Source: Legionella genomosp. 1 (GTDB lineage Bacteria > Pseudomonadota > Gammaproteobacteria > Legionellales > Legionellaceae). From it: a stretch of DNA of 17,479 nt. The stretch covers positions 1 to 17,479 of the forward strand of contig CAMBHM010000005.1 in the NCBI GenBank assembly GCA_945867185.1. Reading direction: 5' to 3'. Positions 1-7,040 of the stretch are shown here, one piece after another (the first letter of the stretch is position 1; each line of letters opens with the position of its first letter). The position numbers were made by a program, and so were the translations under genes. The notes below the pieces were generated by a model. The model worked only from the letters and a program-made list of their open reading frames with translations. It was not told the DNA's origin and did not search any database.

Positions 1-534
1 GTTATTTACAACACCGGCAATTGCATGGTTAGTACGGATGTCTGCGTACTGAACACCACCATGGAAACGGATGTTCTTCCACTCGCCGAAATCAGCGTGT
101 TGACCGAACTCTAAGTTCACCGCATCCCATTGTGGTTTAACGCTTGCAGCACCAGACAATGTGAATGGTAGGTTAAGCAATGTGCTGTATGTGCCGCTCA
201 CAGTACGATTTACAGATTTGCTCAAATGATACCAGTTCAGGTTCAAATCGTTACCAGTGCTGAAGTGGTAAGAACCTTCCAATTTGAATCCCCAACCCCA
301 TTTGTAATGGCTGTCATCATAATTTTGAACGCCATTCACAGTTGTAGCACCTTGATATCCGATACCTGAATAGCTGGGTTGCAGATACAAAGCTTGAACA
401 CCGAAGTCCCAAGCAGTACGTTCGCAAGGAACAGTTACGTTTCCAGGAGTACAAACAGGGCCCATAGTACCAGCGAATACAGCACTGCTACCAAAAGCAA
501 GAACAGCTACTGTTGTTTTTTTAAGATTTAACAT
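1..534 (-). CDS. Legionella-type major outer membrane protein (porin), 5' part only
   Basis: The reverse strand encodes 178 residues from an ATG at 534; the 3' end lies before base 1. The first 21 residues ([21 protein letters not shown]) form a clear signal peptide, with two lysines followed by a hydrophobic stretch. The mature start, [17 protein letters not shown], carries two closely spaced cysteines. Downstream are alternating aromatic/polar strands ([39 protein letters not shown]), as expected for an outer-membrane beta barrel. This N-terminus is characteristic of the Legionella MOMP/OmpS porin family, whose members are disulfide-linked at the surface; the cysteines fit that. A GGAG ribosome site lies just upstream of the ATG and a strong promoter about 110 bases upstream. 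It is transcribed away from pyrC. Several paralogues exist per Legionella genome, so I do not assign a specific symbol. Confidence 0.93.
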   Translation of the reverse strand, partial: MLNLKKTTVAVLAFGSSAVFAGTMGPVCTPGNVTVPCERTAWDFGVQALYLQPSYSGIGYQGATTVNGVQNYDDSHYKWGWGFKLEGSYHFSTGNDLNLNWYHLSKSVNRTVSGTYSTLLNLPFTLSGAASVKPQWDAVNLEFGQHADFGEWKNIRFHGGVQYADIRTNHAIAGVVNN

Positions 535-642
535 ACTTTTCTCCACTTTTTATTATTAAATTTCCGTTTTTTCGTCAAGCTACAACGTTGTATTGACTTC
601 AGTACGCCATCATCGCTCTAATACGAAAACGTACATGGGACG

Positions 643-671
643 ATTATCCAGTCTCATTTTCTCATTGTCAA
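643..671 (-). promoter_or_regulatory. sigma70-type promoter for the outer membrane protein gene
   Basis: On the minus strand there is a perfect -35 TTGACA (666-671), a 17-base spacer and a -10 GATAAT (643-648). The predicted start is near 636, which leaves a leader of about 100 bases before the ATG at 534. The near-consensus boxes suit a very abundant porin. The match is seen directly; activity is inferred. Confidence 0.75.
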
Positions 672-932
672 CAGCATTGTTGCAAATTCGTTATTATTTA
701 TCCAAATCAACGCGTTAATCCTCGTTAACCTGTCTAAAAATATCGAGCTGCCCCCCGAAATCATACTTTTTTTATCCCTAACAGAGACTAAATAGTACAT
801 TTAACCTAAGAAAAATTACCTGATTGTCTCTGTGTTGTCAATTTTATTATTATAAAAAATGTCTTTTCGCGCTCACTCGACAATTGTGATAGCATACCGC
901 AGCGATTCTGTCTTCTTAAGGAACCCTACGCC
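672..932. other. Intergenic region upstream of pyrC
   Basis: AT-rich divergent spacer between the porin promoter and pyrC. No convincing gene is present: the only plus-strand ORF (859-1059) overlaps pyrC out of frame and resembles nothing. A weak candidate pyrC promoter is TTGTCT (824-829), an 18-base spacer and TATTAT (848-853). An AAGGA ribosome site sits at 918-922, 10 bases before the pyrC ATG. I see no riboswitch-like or terminator structure I could defend. Confidence 0.35.
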
Positions 933-1964
933 ATGCGCACGTTATCCATTACTCGCCCAGACGATTGGCATGTTCACTTCCGAGATGAAGCCCTATTACA
1001 GCACACCGTACCTGCCACAGCGACCCACTTTGCTCGTGCTCTTGTTATGCCCAACTTAAAGCCCGCATTAACCACAATACCTGCTCTTGAAGCCTATCGC
1101 CAACGAATTATAATGGCTTGTCCACTCAACACCTTCACTCCTTACATGACACTCTATTTAAATGAAGCCGTGTCCCCGCAGTCACTCTATCAACTAAACG
1201 CCCACCCTTACCTGCTCGGCGCTAAATTTTACCCGGCAGGCGCAACCACTCATTCCGAAGAAGGCACCCTTTCTCTTCGAAAGCTCTACCCACTTCTAGA
1301 GATCATGCAAGATCAAGATTTGGTCCTACAATTGCACGGAGAAGCAACCGATGGCGATGTGTTTTTCCGGGAATCTCATTTTATTCAAGACACGTTAACA
1401 CCTCTGGTTCGGAACTTCCCTACCTTACGGATTGTTCTTGAGCATATTTCAACACAAGTCGCTGTCGATTTTGTCACAAAGGCGCCTAAAACTGTAACAG
1501 CAACCATTACCCCCCATCATCTATTATATAATCGAAATCACCTGTTTTTAGGGGGACTGAACCCGCACTTTTACTGCTTGCCTTTACTCAAGCAAGCCCG
1601 CGATCAACGTGCTCTTCAAGCGGCAGCTATCAGCGGCAATCCAAAATTTTTTGCAGGAACCGACAGCGCCCCACATGCAGTGACTGATAAAGAAAGCGCT
1701 TGTGGATGCGCAGGCATCTATTCAGCGCCCTTTGCCGTTGCCCTTTATGCACAATGCTTTGAATCCTTAAGCGCATTGAACAAACTCGATCCGTTTTTAA
1801 GCCAATTTGGGGCGCAATTCTACCAACTGCCTCGTTCTTTAGAGCGCATTGAACTCACCAAACAACCACAAGTTATTCCGAATCATCTCCCGTTTGGCAA
1901 GGCATACGTTGTCCCAATTGCTGCCGGCACCTCTATTCCTTGGAGTGTTAATGAGTCCGTCTAA
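933..1964 (+). CDS. pyrC: Dihydroorotase, PyrC (homodimeric type II)
   Basis: 343 residues, close to the 348 of E. coli PyrC. It catalyses the reversible cyclisation of carbamoyl aspartate to dihydroorotate, the third step of pyrimidine synthesis, in the cytosol. The binuclear zinc site is complete: HVH at residues 13-15 in DDWHVHFRD, the lysine to be carbamylated at K98 (LGAKFYPAGATTHSEEG), H135 (LQLHGEAT), H171 (LEHIST) and the catalytic D244 (FAGTDSAPH). The ATG at 933 directly precedes the conserved start and has AAGGA 10 bases upstream. The 3' end overlaps rnt by 14 bases, so the two are probably co-transcribed. Nothing is unusual. Confidence 0.97.
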   Translation: MRTLSITRPDDWHVHFRDEALLQHTVPATATHFARALVMPNLKPALTTIPALEAYRQRIIMACPLNTFTPYMTLYLNEAVSPQSLYQLNAHPYLLGAKFYPAGATTHSEEGTLSLRKLYPLLEIMQDQDLVLQLHGEATDGDVFFRESHFIQDTLTPLVRNFPTLRIVLEHISTQVAVDFVTKAPKTVTATITPHHLLYNRNHLFLGGLNPHFYCLPLLKQARDQRALQAAAISGNPKFFAGTDSAPHAVTDKESACGCAGIYSAPFAVALYAQCFESLSALNKLDPFLSQFGAQFYQLPRSLERIELTKQPQVIPNHLPFGKAYVVPIAAGTSIPWSVNESV

Positions 1965-2574
1965 TGTAACGATCTCTAAAACTATAAAGTCTCGATTTCG
2001 CGGCTTTTTACCCGTGGTAATCGATGTAGAAACAGCCGGCGTTGTCCCCCACAGACACGCGCTTTTGGAACTGTGTGCTGTATTGCTTACCATGGATGAA
2101 CACGGCGTTTTCTCACCTGACACACATTACTTTGAGCACGTTCTCCCCTTTAAAGAAGCTGAGATGGATCCAAAATCCCTAGCATTCAACGGGATTGACC
2201 CTTATCAACCTTTACGATTTGCCGTGGATGAAAAATTGGCCTTACAACGATTGTTTGAACCTATTCACCAAACTTTAAAACAAACACAGTGCCAACGGGC
2301 CGTATTGGTCGGACACAACGCCTGGTTTGACTTGCTCTTTTTAAAGGAGGCGGTGAAGCGCACAGGAGTCAAATCCCCGTTCCATGCTTTCACCTGCTTT
2401 GATACCGCAACGCTTGCGGGTCTTTTATATGGGCAAACAGTTCTTGCTAAAGCGATGAAAGCCGCAGGGATCCCCTTTGATATCAATGAGGCACATTCCG
2501 CTGTCTACGATGCACTCAAAACAGCGGAATTATTTTGTAAAATGATCAATACCTGGCGAGAAGCCCAATTATAA
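1951..2574 (+). CDS. rnt: Ribonuclease T
   Basis: 207 residues, against 215 in E. coli. RNase T is a DEDDh 3'-5' exoribonuclease that trims the CCA end of tRNA (end turnover) and matures 5S and 23S rRNA and other small RNAs, acting as a dimer. All DEDDh residues are visible: D25 and E27 in VIDVETAG (Exo I), D127 in VGHNAWFDLLFL (Exo II), and H182 and D187 in AHSAVYDALKTAEL (Exo III). The frame is open from 1849, but I choose the ATG at 1951: it has a GGAG ribosome site about 7 bases upstream and leaves the usual short lead before the exonuclease core. It overlaps the last 14 bases of pyrC. Its stop overlaps the stop region of the convergent peroxiredoxin gene by 6 bases. Confidence 0.95.
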   Translation: MSPSNVTISKTIKSRFRGFLPVVIDVETAGVVPHRHALLELCAVLLTMDEHGVFSPDTHYFEHVLPFKEAEMDPKSLAFNGIDPYQPLRFAVDEKLALQRLFEPIHQTLKQTQCQRAVLVGHNAWFDLLFLKEAVKRTGVKSPFHAFTCFDTATLAGLLYGQTVLAKAMKAAGIPFDINEAHSAVYDALKTAELFCKMINTWREAQL

Positions 2575-3174
2575 AGATCCTGCATGCTCCGCAAGATACG
2601 AAGCAACCCCTTTAGGGGACGCTTGCATCCCTGCCTCTCCTTTTTTCCAACCGGCAGGACATACTTCTCCGTGTTCTTCAACAAATTGCACTGCATCAAT
2701 GATACGTAATAGTTCATCCACATTACGCCCAATCGGCAGATCGTTGACTATCTGTGAGCGAACCACGCCATTTTTATCAATGATAAACGCCCCACGGAAC
2801 GCCACCCCTGCTGCTGGATGCTCCACGCCGTAAGCCTGACAAATCGCATGAGTCATATCGGCCACCATCGTATATTTAACAGGACCAATACCGCCATCCT
2901 TGATGGGAGTATTCCGATACGCATTGTGCGCAAAATGAGAGTCGATCGATACCGTAATCACTTCCACGCCACGTTGACTGAATTCTTGCAACCGATGATC
3001 AAGTGCAATCAATTCAGAGGGACAAACAAAGGTAAAGTCCAATGGGTAAAAGAAAACCAAACCATACTTATTTTTCAAATTATCATATAAATTAAATTTA
3101 TCAACAATTTCTCCAGAGCCCAATACTGCAGGTCCTGTGAAATCAGGAGCCTTACGCCCAACTAATACACTCAT
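2569..3174 (-). CDS. Typical 2-Cys peroxiredoxin (AhpC/Tsa family)
   Basis: 201 residues. It reduces H2O2, organic peroxides and peroxynitrite using thiols. The peroxidatic cysteine is C51 in YPLDFTFVCPSE (the PxxxTxxC active site) and the resolving cysteine is C172 in HGEVCPAGWKKG, making it a Prx1/AhpC-class typical 2-Cys enzyme. Of the two eukaryote-like over-oxidation sensitivity motifs, the first is present as GGIG (94-97) and the second is altered to YL (193-194). The frame is open to a TTG at 3186, but the ATG at 3174 is preferred because GGAGAG lies 5 bases before it, inside the longer form. It lies 25 bases downstream of grxD on the same strand, so the two form a redox operon. Legionella has two AhpC systems; this is the stand-alone type without an adjacent AhpD or AhpF. 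Confidence 0.95.
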   Translation of the reverse strand: MSVLVGRKAPDFTGPAVLGSGEIVDKFNLYDNLKNKYGLVFFYPLDFTFVCPSELIALDHRLQEFSQRGVEVITVSIDSHFAHNAYRNTPIKDGGIGPVKYTMVADMTHAICQAYGVEHPAAGVAFRGAFIIDKNGVVRSQIVNDLPIGRNVDELLRIIDAVQFVEEHGEVCPAGWKKGEAGMQASPKGVASYLAEHAGSL

Positions 3175-3199
3175 TACTCTCTCCAAATAATATAAAAAA

Positions 3200-3520
3200 T
3201 CATGCAGCAGCGGTTGCCTCTTTCAGTAACTGCTCTAGCTCCCCTTGCTCATACATTTCAGCAATGATGTCTGAGCCACCAATTAGTTCACCCTTCACAT
3301 ACAATTGTGGGAACGTAGGCCAATCAGCATATTGTGGCAACGTTTGACGAATATCTGGATTTGCTAAAATATCCACTGACGCAAACCCCACCCCACAGGC
3401 ATCGATACATTGAACCGCACGCGCTGAAAACCCACATTGTGGCATTTTAGGCGTCCCCTTCATGTACAATAAAATAGGGTTCTCTGAAATTTGTTTCTTG
3501 ATTTTATCTATAGTATCCAC
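3200..3520 (-). CDS. grxD: Monothiol glutaredoxin Grx4 (CGFS type)
   Basis: 106 residues and collinear with E. coli GrxD. CGFS glutaredoxins bind [2Fe-2S] clusters as glutathione-linked dimers and hand them to target proteins, often with BolA partners. The active site is C29-GFS32, preceded by the glutathione-contacting KGTPKMPQ loop. The WPTFPQLYVKGELIGGSDI segment is the thioredoxin-fold cis-proline and GG region. No ATG is available. GTG at 3520 is chosen over GTG at 3526 because AGAGG lies 5 bases before it and the resulting start (DTIDKIKKQI) matches the family. It is the first gene of a pair with the peroxiredoxin and is divergent from sodB. Confidence 0.95.
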   Translation of the reverse strand: MDTIDKIKKQISENPILLYMKGTPKMPQCGFSARAVQCIDACGVGFASVDILANPDIRQTLPQYADWPTFPQLYVKGELIGGSDIIAEMYEQGELEQLLKEATAAA

Positions 3521-3549
3521 ACACACCTCTTTGCTTACACTAAACCTCC

Positions 3550-3578
3550 ATTATGGCGAAAATGCGATCAATCCGCAA
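3550..3578 (-). promoter_or_regulatory. Candidate promoter for grxD-peroxiredoxin
   Basis: Minus-strand -35 TTGCGG (3573-3578), a 17-base spacer and -10 CATAAT (3550-3555), about 30 bases before the GTG start. The -10 is a good match and the -35 moderate. Its -35 is 1 bp from the -35 of the divergent sodB promoter. Confidence 0.5.
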
Positions 3579-3579
3579 C

Positions 3580-3608
3580 CTGACAAGTGATTTTTTTGAT
3601 GCTACACT
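3580..3608 (+). promoter_or_regulatory. Candidate promoter for sodB
   Basis: CTGACA (3580-3585), a 17-base spacer and TACACT (3603-3608), giving a start near 3615 and a leader of about 20 bases. It lies inside the upstream extension of the sodB reading frame (from 3553), which argues against the longer protein. Confidence 0.55.
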
Positions 3609-3636
3609 GAGCCCTTTCTTGTTTAAGGATCTCATG

Positions 3637-4215
3637 ATGACCTTCACGCTGCCCCCTTTGCCTTATACCCTAGACGCACTTCAGCCTCATCTGTCTCAAG
3701 AAACCCTGGAATACCACTATGGCAAACACCATCAAGCATACGTCACCAATTTGAATAAACTGATCACAGATACCCCTTTCGCTACACGCTCGCTTGAAGA
3801 AATCATTCAGGAGGCCAAAGGCCCTATTTTTAATAATGCAGCACAAGTGTGGAACCATACGTTTTACTGGCATTGTTTAAGTCCCAATGGCGGTGGTGAG
3901 CCTAGCGGAACCTTGGCAGCGCAAATCGATCAAACATTTGGTTCGTTTTCTGCTTTTAAAGATCAATTTACTCAAGCTGCCATTGCAACGTTTGGCTCTG
4001 GATGGGCCTGGTTAGTGCAAGATAAGCAAGGTCAACTAAAAATTATCACGACCTCCAACGCAGGCACCCCGATGACGGATGGACTAACAGCTCTGTTGAC
4101 CTGTGATGTATGGGAGCATGCGTACTATATTGATTATCGTAATGCGCGTCCAACGTACCTCAATGCCTTTTGGGCTTTAGTCCACTGGGATTTTGTTTCC
4201 AGCAACTCACTCTAA
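3637..4215 (+). CDS. sodB: Superoxide dismutase [Fe]
   Basis: 192 residues, aligning end to end with E. coli SodB (193). It converts superoxide to H2O2 and O2 in the cytosol. The metal ligands fall at the expected places: H27 (YHYGKHH), H74 (VWNHTFYW), D157 and H161 ([12 protein letters not shown]). The glutamine of NNAAQVWNH is typical of iron rather than manganese enzymes. The frame is open from 3553, but a promoter at 3580-3608 and an AAGGAT ribosome site at 3625-3630 place the true start at ATG 3634 or 3637. I prefer 3637 because its spacing of 7 is better and the start [10 protein letters not shown] fits the family. argD follows 10 bases after the stop, probably in the same transcript. 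Confidence 0.97.
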   Translation: MTFTLPPLPYTLDALQPHLSQETLEYHYGKHHQAYVTNLNKLITDTPFATRSLEEIIQEAKGPIFNNAAQVWNHTFYWHCLSPNGGGEPSGTLAAQIDQTFGSFSAFKDQFTQAAIATFGSGWAWLVQDKQGQLKIITTSNAGTPMTDGLTALLTCDVWEHAYYIDYRNARPTYLNAFWALVHWDFVSSNSL

Positions 4216-4225
4216 CGAGACTATC

Positions 4226-5389
4226 ATGGCCCTCATCACCACCTACAACCCTTTGCCCATCTCCTTTACACACGGTAAAGGCTGTTGGCTATATGATGAA
4301 CAAGGGATCCCATACCTCGACAGCTTCAGTGGGATCGCCGTTTGTGGTCTTGGGCATGCACACCCAGACGTTACGGCAACCATTCAGCAACAAGCAGCAA
4401 AACTGCTGCATTGCTCAAATGCCTTTCAAATTCAAGACCAACAACTGCTTGCCGAAACATTAACCCGTCTAACCAACATGAAACAGGTGTTTTTTGGAAA
4501 CTCTGGCTCTGAAGCCAATGAAGCGGCCATCAAGTTGTCTCGCTTATATGGACATAAGAAAAAAATTGATGCACCGTCCATCATCGTCATGGACGGTGCT
4601 TTCCATGGTCGAACAATGGCAACCCTCACGGCTTCTGGCAGTCGCAAAGTACAAGCAGGATTTGAACCTCTGGTTCCTGGGTTTATTCGTGCGCCCTTTG
4701 ATGACATAGAAGCACTCCACACGATAGCTGGACATCGCGATGACGTGGTTGCTGTCATGCTAGAACCCATCCAAGGGGAAGGAGGGGTGCGGATCGCGTC
4801 TCCTACCTACTTGCGCGCACTCGCCACACTCTGCAAAGAGCAAGATTGGCTACTCATCCTCGATGAAATTCAAACTGGAAATGGCCGAACTGGACACCTT
4901 TACGCTTATATGGATCTCGACATTCAACCCGATATTCTCACTACAGCCAAGGGCCTTGGAAATGGCGTCCCAATTGGGGCTTGTATTATTGGAGAGAAAG
5001 CCGCCGATCTCTTCAAACCAGGAAACCACGGCTCAACCTTTGGCGGAAATCCCTTGGCGATGGCGACCGCACTAACCGTCTTAAGCGTGATCAAACGAGA
5101 CAAACTCTGTGAGCAAGTCCTTCGTCGTGGCGTGATCCTCAAAGAAAAATTACTATCTGCCTTAGACGAACATCCTCATATAAGAGGCATCCGCGGTAAC
5201 GGCTATATGCTGGGAGTTGAACTCGACCGACCAGCCCATGATCTCAAGGCAATAGGACTAACACACGGCCTGCTTATCAATATCACTGCTGAATCCGTCA
5301 TCCGGATCTTACCACCCTTAATTATCAGCGAGGACGAGATTGACCTGTTGGTTGAACGATTAGTTAAATCCATTCAGCAATTTGTGTAA
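4226..5389 (+). CDS. argD: Acetylornithine / succinyldiaminopimelate aminotransferase family (ArgD-like)
   Basis: 387 residues; class-III PLP aminotransferase. This family transfers an amino group from glutamate to N-acetylglutamate semialdehyde (arginine synthesis), to succinyl-amino-ketopimelate (lysine synthesis), or runs in reverse in catabolism. Visible are the phosphate-binding GNSGSEANEAA (about residues 91-101), the FHGRT loop (126-130), the PLP-ring aspartate in LDEIQTGNGRTG (about 211-222), the Schiff-base lysine K242 in TTAKGLGNGVPIGA, and the GSTFGGNPLA motif. The ATG at 4226 matches the family start; the 11-residue extension back into sodB is not needed. The ribosome site is weak (CGAGA), consistent with coupling to sodB 10 bases upstream. 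Legionella often carries incomplete arginine pathways, so the physiological substrate may be the lysine/DAP intermediate; sequence alone cannot decide. Confidence 0.9.
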   Translation: MALITTYNPLPISFTHGKGCWLYDEQGIPYLDSFSGIAVCGLGHAHPDVTATIQQQAAKLLHCSNAFQIQDQQLLAETLTRLTNMKQVFFGNSGSEANEAAIKLSRLYGHKKKIDAPSIIVMDGAFHGRTMATLTASGSRKVQAGFEPLVPGFIRAPFDDIEALHTIAGHRDDVVAVMLEPIQGEGGVRIASPTYLRALATLCKEQDWLLILDEIQTGNGRTGHLYAYMDLDIQPDILTTAKGLGNGVPIGACIIGEKAADLFKPGNHGSTFGGNPLAMATALTVLSVIKRDKLCEQVLRRGVILKEKLLSALDEHPHIRGIRGNGYMLGVELDRPAHDLKAIGLTHGLLINITAESVIRILPPLIISEDEIDLLVERLVKSIQQFV

Positions 5390-5489
5390 GCCTGGCGACT
5401 CATAATCCGTTGATCCTAGGTTCTACCAGTTAATTCCTGGCATGAGAGCACTCTTCATTTATAATACGACGTCTCAAAATACTGTAGTA

Positions 5490-5606
5490 TTAGATCGGGT
5501 TTAACCAAAATTTACCAACCTTATCCCCATGTTCAATATGGATATGCGGTGGTTCATTTCCTTCCAGGCTAAAAAAGAAAAACCGATAACCTCTAATATT
5601 GGAGTT
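5490..5606 (-). pseudogene. Remnant of a DUF4160-domain gene
   Basis: Between two in-frame stops the minus strand reads NSNIRGYRFFFFSLEGNEP, then PHIHIEHGDKVGKFWLNPI. This matches my memory of the DUF4160 core (G-Y-R-F-F-F-[YF]-S-x-E-G-N-x-x-E-P-x-H-[IV]-H-V...K-F-W-L). There is no start codon and the frame is stopped on both sides. Past the stop, the same frame continues as YYSILRRRIINEE, which could be the degraded C-terminal helix. DUF4160 proteins usually sit in small two-gene modules with a DUF2442 partner. None is visible here, so this is a decayed fragment marking the left part of the island. Confidence 0.6.
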
Positions 5607-5686
5607 TCACCTGCAAGTCACCCATTTGCCTACCTGTAACGGCCCGCTTTCATAAACACCTCGGCTCGCAATCAGAGCACAAATCT

Positions 5687-5792
5687 GACCCAAATTAAAT
5701 GCGAATGAAATTCAGCTTTGGCCCACATTAACTGCCACTAACAAAAAGCAGGCCCAGATTAATTGCGAATGAGCCCACTTTATTTGCGATTA
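5687..5792. repeat. Cluster of four imperfect 21-22-base repeats, IS21-end-like
   Basis: Four copies of a motif close to CCCANATTAANTGCGAATG occur in the same orientation, starting at 5687, 5720, 5751 and 5772 (intervals 33, 31 and 21). Copies 1 and 3 are almost identical, copy 2 diverges in its right half, and copy 4 differs at about four positions. From general knowledge, IS21-family elements carry multiple such transposase-binding repeats at their ends, with conserved GCCC and TTGCGA-like segments. No istA or istB gene is nearby, so this is probably a solo end or scar. The rest of 5390-5877 contains only the DUF4160 remnant. Confidence 0.6.
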
Positions 5793-5877
5793 TCTTAAGT
5801 TGAAAGAATTTAGGTTTACTTAATTGGTTGTTTTGATATCATTCCGCAAAAATCTGCATTTACATGAGGTAGAAAAT

Positions 5878-6471
5878 ATGCATGATTCAATAGTTCCTAA
5901 TAATTTGACCAACCCATCCTGTCCTGAAGGTAAATATTGGATTAGTTCTCACGACAGAAGGCGGATTAATAAACATGGTAAAGTCTATATTCAGCATGTA
6001 AAGGGATATTGTTGTCGCTACCATAGCATCTTTCATAAAATTGCGGATGAAGAAAATTTACCACTCGATCACCTATATTTTGCTTTAACTATTTATGGAG
6101 AAGTTCGAGGAGAAAATGACCGCAGTAAATCTGCTATAGCGTGGGTGATTCGGAATAGATTAATAAGCAATCGATGGGGAGAATCTTACCAAAAAATTGT
6201 AACCCGAAAAACTCAGTTTTCTTGTTGGAATCCCAAAGATCCAAATTTTATAGTTTTGAAATACCCAGGGAAAGATGGTAGTGAGGCAGACAGATCTGCT
6301 TGGGAAGCTTGTAAAAAAATAATGAAGGAAGTGCGAGATGCTGATAAAAATACCAACCCAATACCAGGAGTCTGCAATTATTTCAGCGGAGAACCAAAGA
6401 AAAAATGGCAAGAAAAATATTTTGATTTACCTGATGTTCCTAAATTTCATTTTGTACTTCTTACCAAGTAA
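5878..6471 (+). CDS. SleB-family cell wall hydrolase, no signal peptide
   Basis: 197 residues. Residues 67-194 match the Hydrolase_2/SleB fold (spore-cortex-lytic type, lytic transglycosylase-like): ALTIYGEVRGENDRSKSAI with the likely catalytic glutamate E75, AWVIRNRL, then TQFSCWN (112-118), and the C-terminal GVCNYFSG and FHFVLL segments. Such enzymes cleave the peptidoglycan glycan strand. The N-terminus is not a signal peptide. It carries CPEGKYWISSHDRRRI and VKGYCCRYH (15-49), a small basic Cys/His-rich motif that I associate with the front of toxin-like proteins. The frame is open from 5824, but ATG 5878 has GAGG 8 bases upstream. It overlaps the following gene for an exported protein. 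Base composition is clearly AT-richer than the flanking core, indicating acquisition. Possible roles are a secreted anti-bacterial effector, a phage or conjugation muramidase, or a stand-alone wall enzyme. Confidence 0.8.
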   Translation: MHDSIVPNNLTNPSCPEGKYWISSHDRRRINKHGKVYIQHVKGYCCRYHSIFHKIADEENLPLDHLYFALTIYGEVRGENDRSKSAIAWVIRNRLISNRWGESYQKIVTRKTQFSCWNPKDPNFIVLKYPGKDGSEADRSAWEACKKIMKEVRDADKNTNPIPGVCNYFSGEPKKKWQEKYFDLPDVPKFHFVLLTK

Positions 6472-7036
6472 ATGTTTCGCCATCGATAAAACAGACTTTA
6501 TAAGCATACAAAAATTAATTAGTAACAAGGATCATCGTGGCATAACATATAGTCCGTCTCAGAAAACAGCAATCATTAATCCTGACCATGGATCAGCTGT
6601 GTATATCAATTTTGTAACAAAACAAACCTACTCTATCATTAGCAATTGGCCTAATATTGCTCAAGAGTGGCTGAGTGACGCAGTTGTTCACATCACAGGA
6701 TCTTGTGGGACTGGCTGTGCCCAATCCATTATCTTCATAGCTCCTGCAACTGTTATTTCATGCCCCACACATGACTACAGAATTACCAGTTTAGATCCGC
6801 GTGAACCACCTGATTACTATAATAATCGACCGTTATTAATTGATACTAAAAAAGGGATTTATGTATGTTATGATAATGAAGATAATATTCAAGTGCTTCC
6901 ATTGCCAAAATATCCAACCATTCATCCACCAAAAGACTATTTTTCTGAAAAAACTGAAATTAAAAATGGTAAGCTAGTGATAACTTATGAAAATAAGCAT
7001 GGAAAAACGAAACGCATCTCCTACTCCAAAATTTAA
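6338..7036 (+). CDS. Exported protein of unknown function overlapping the SleB-family gene
   Basis: 232 residues from ATG 6338. I do not recognise the family. The N-terminus has a lysine-rich stretch (RKNGKKN, 21-27), a hydrophobic core (ILIYLMFLNFILYFL, 28-42) and a plausible signal peptidase site after CFA (48), so the mature protein is probably periplasmic. It has four cysteines after cleavage (C123 and C127 in GSCGTGC, then C142 and C177), enough for two disulfides. The start is uncertain. ATG 6338 has AAGGA 8 bases upstream but overlaps the previous gene by 134 bases. ATG 6434 would overlap by only 38, has no ribosome site and gives a signal peptide with no basic residue. Composition is AT-rich like its neighbour. 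The tight overlap with a wall hydrolase suggests an immunity-type partner; that is inference. Confidence 0.7.
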   Translation: MLIKIPTQYQESAIISAENQRKNGKKNILIYLMFLNFILYFLPSKCFAIDKTDFISIQKLISNKDHRGITYSPSQKTAIINPDHGSAVYINFVTKQTYSIISNWPNIAQEWLSDAVVHITGSCGTGCAQSIIFIAPATVISCPTHDYRITSLDPREPPDYYNNRPLLIDTKKGIYVCYDNEDNIQVLPLPKYPTIHPPKDYFSEKTEIKNGKLVITYENKHGKTKRISYSKI

Positions 7037-7040
7037 TCAG
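7031..7040 (+). repeat. Left 10-base direct repeat (target duplication of the MITE)
   Basis: ATTTAATCAG lies immediately left of the inverted-repeat element and is repeated perfectly at 7129-7138. The TAA stop of the upstream gene (7034-7036) lies inside it. Confidence 0.8.

Noticed and set aside
859..1059. 66-residue ORF overlapping the start of pyrC
   Set aside because: It is out of frame with pyrC, has no ribosome site, and its composition is that of a shadow frame.
1849..1950. N-terminal extension of RNase T inside pyrC
   Set aside because: The added 34 residues are a shadow of pyrC, and a good ribosome site precedes ATG 1951.
3553..3636. N-terminal extension of SodB from ATG 3553
   Set aside because: A promoter and a ribosome site lie within the extension and homologues begin at the internal ATG.
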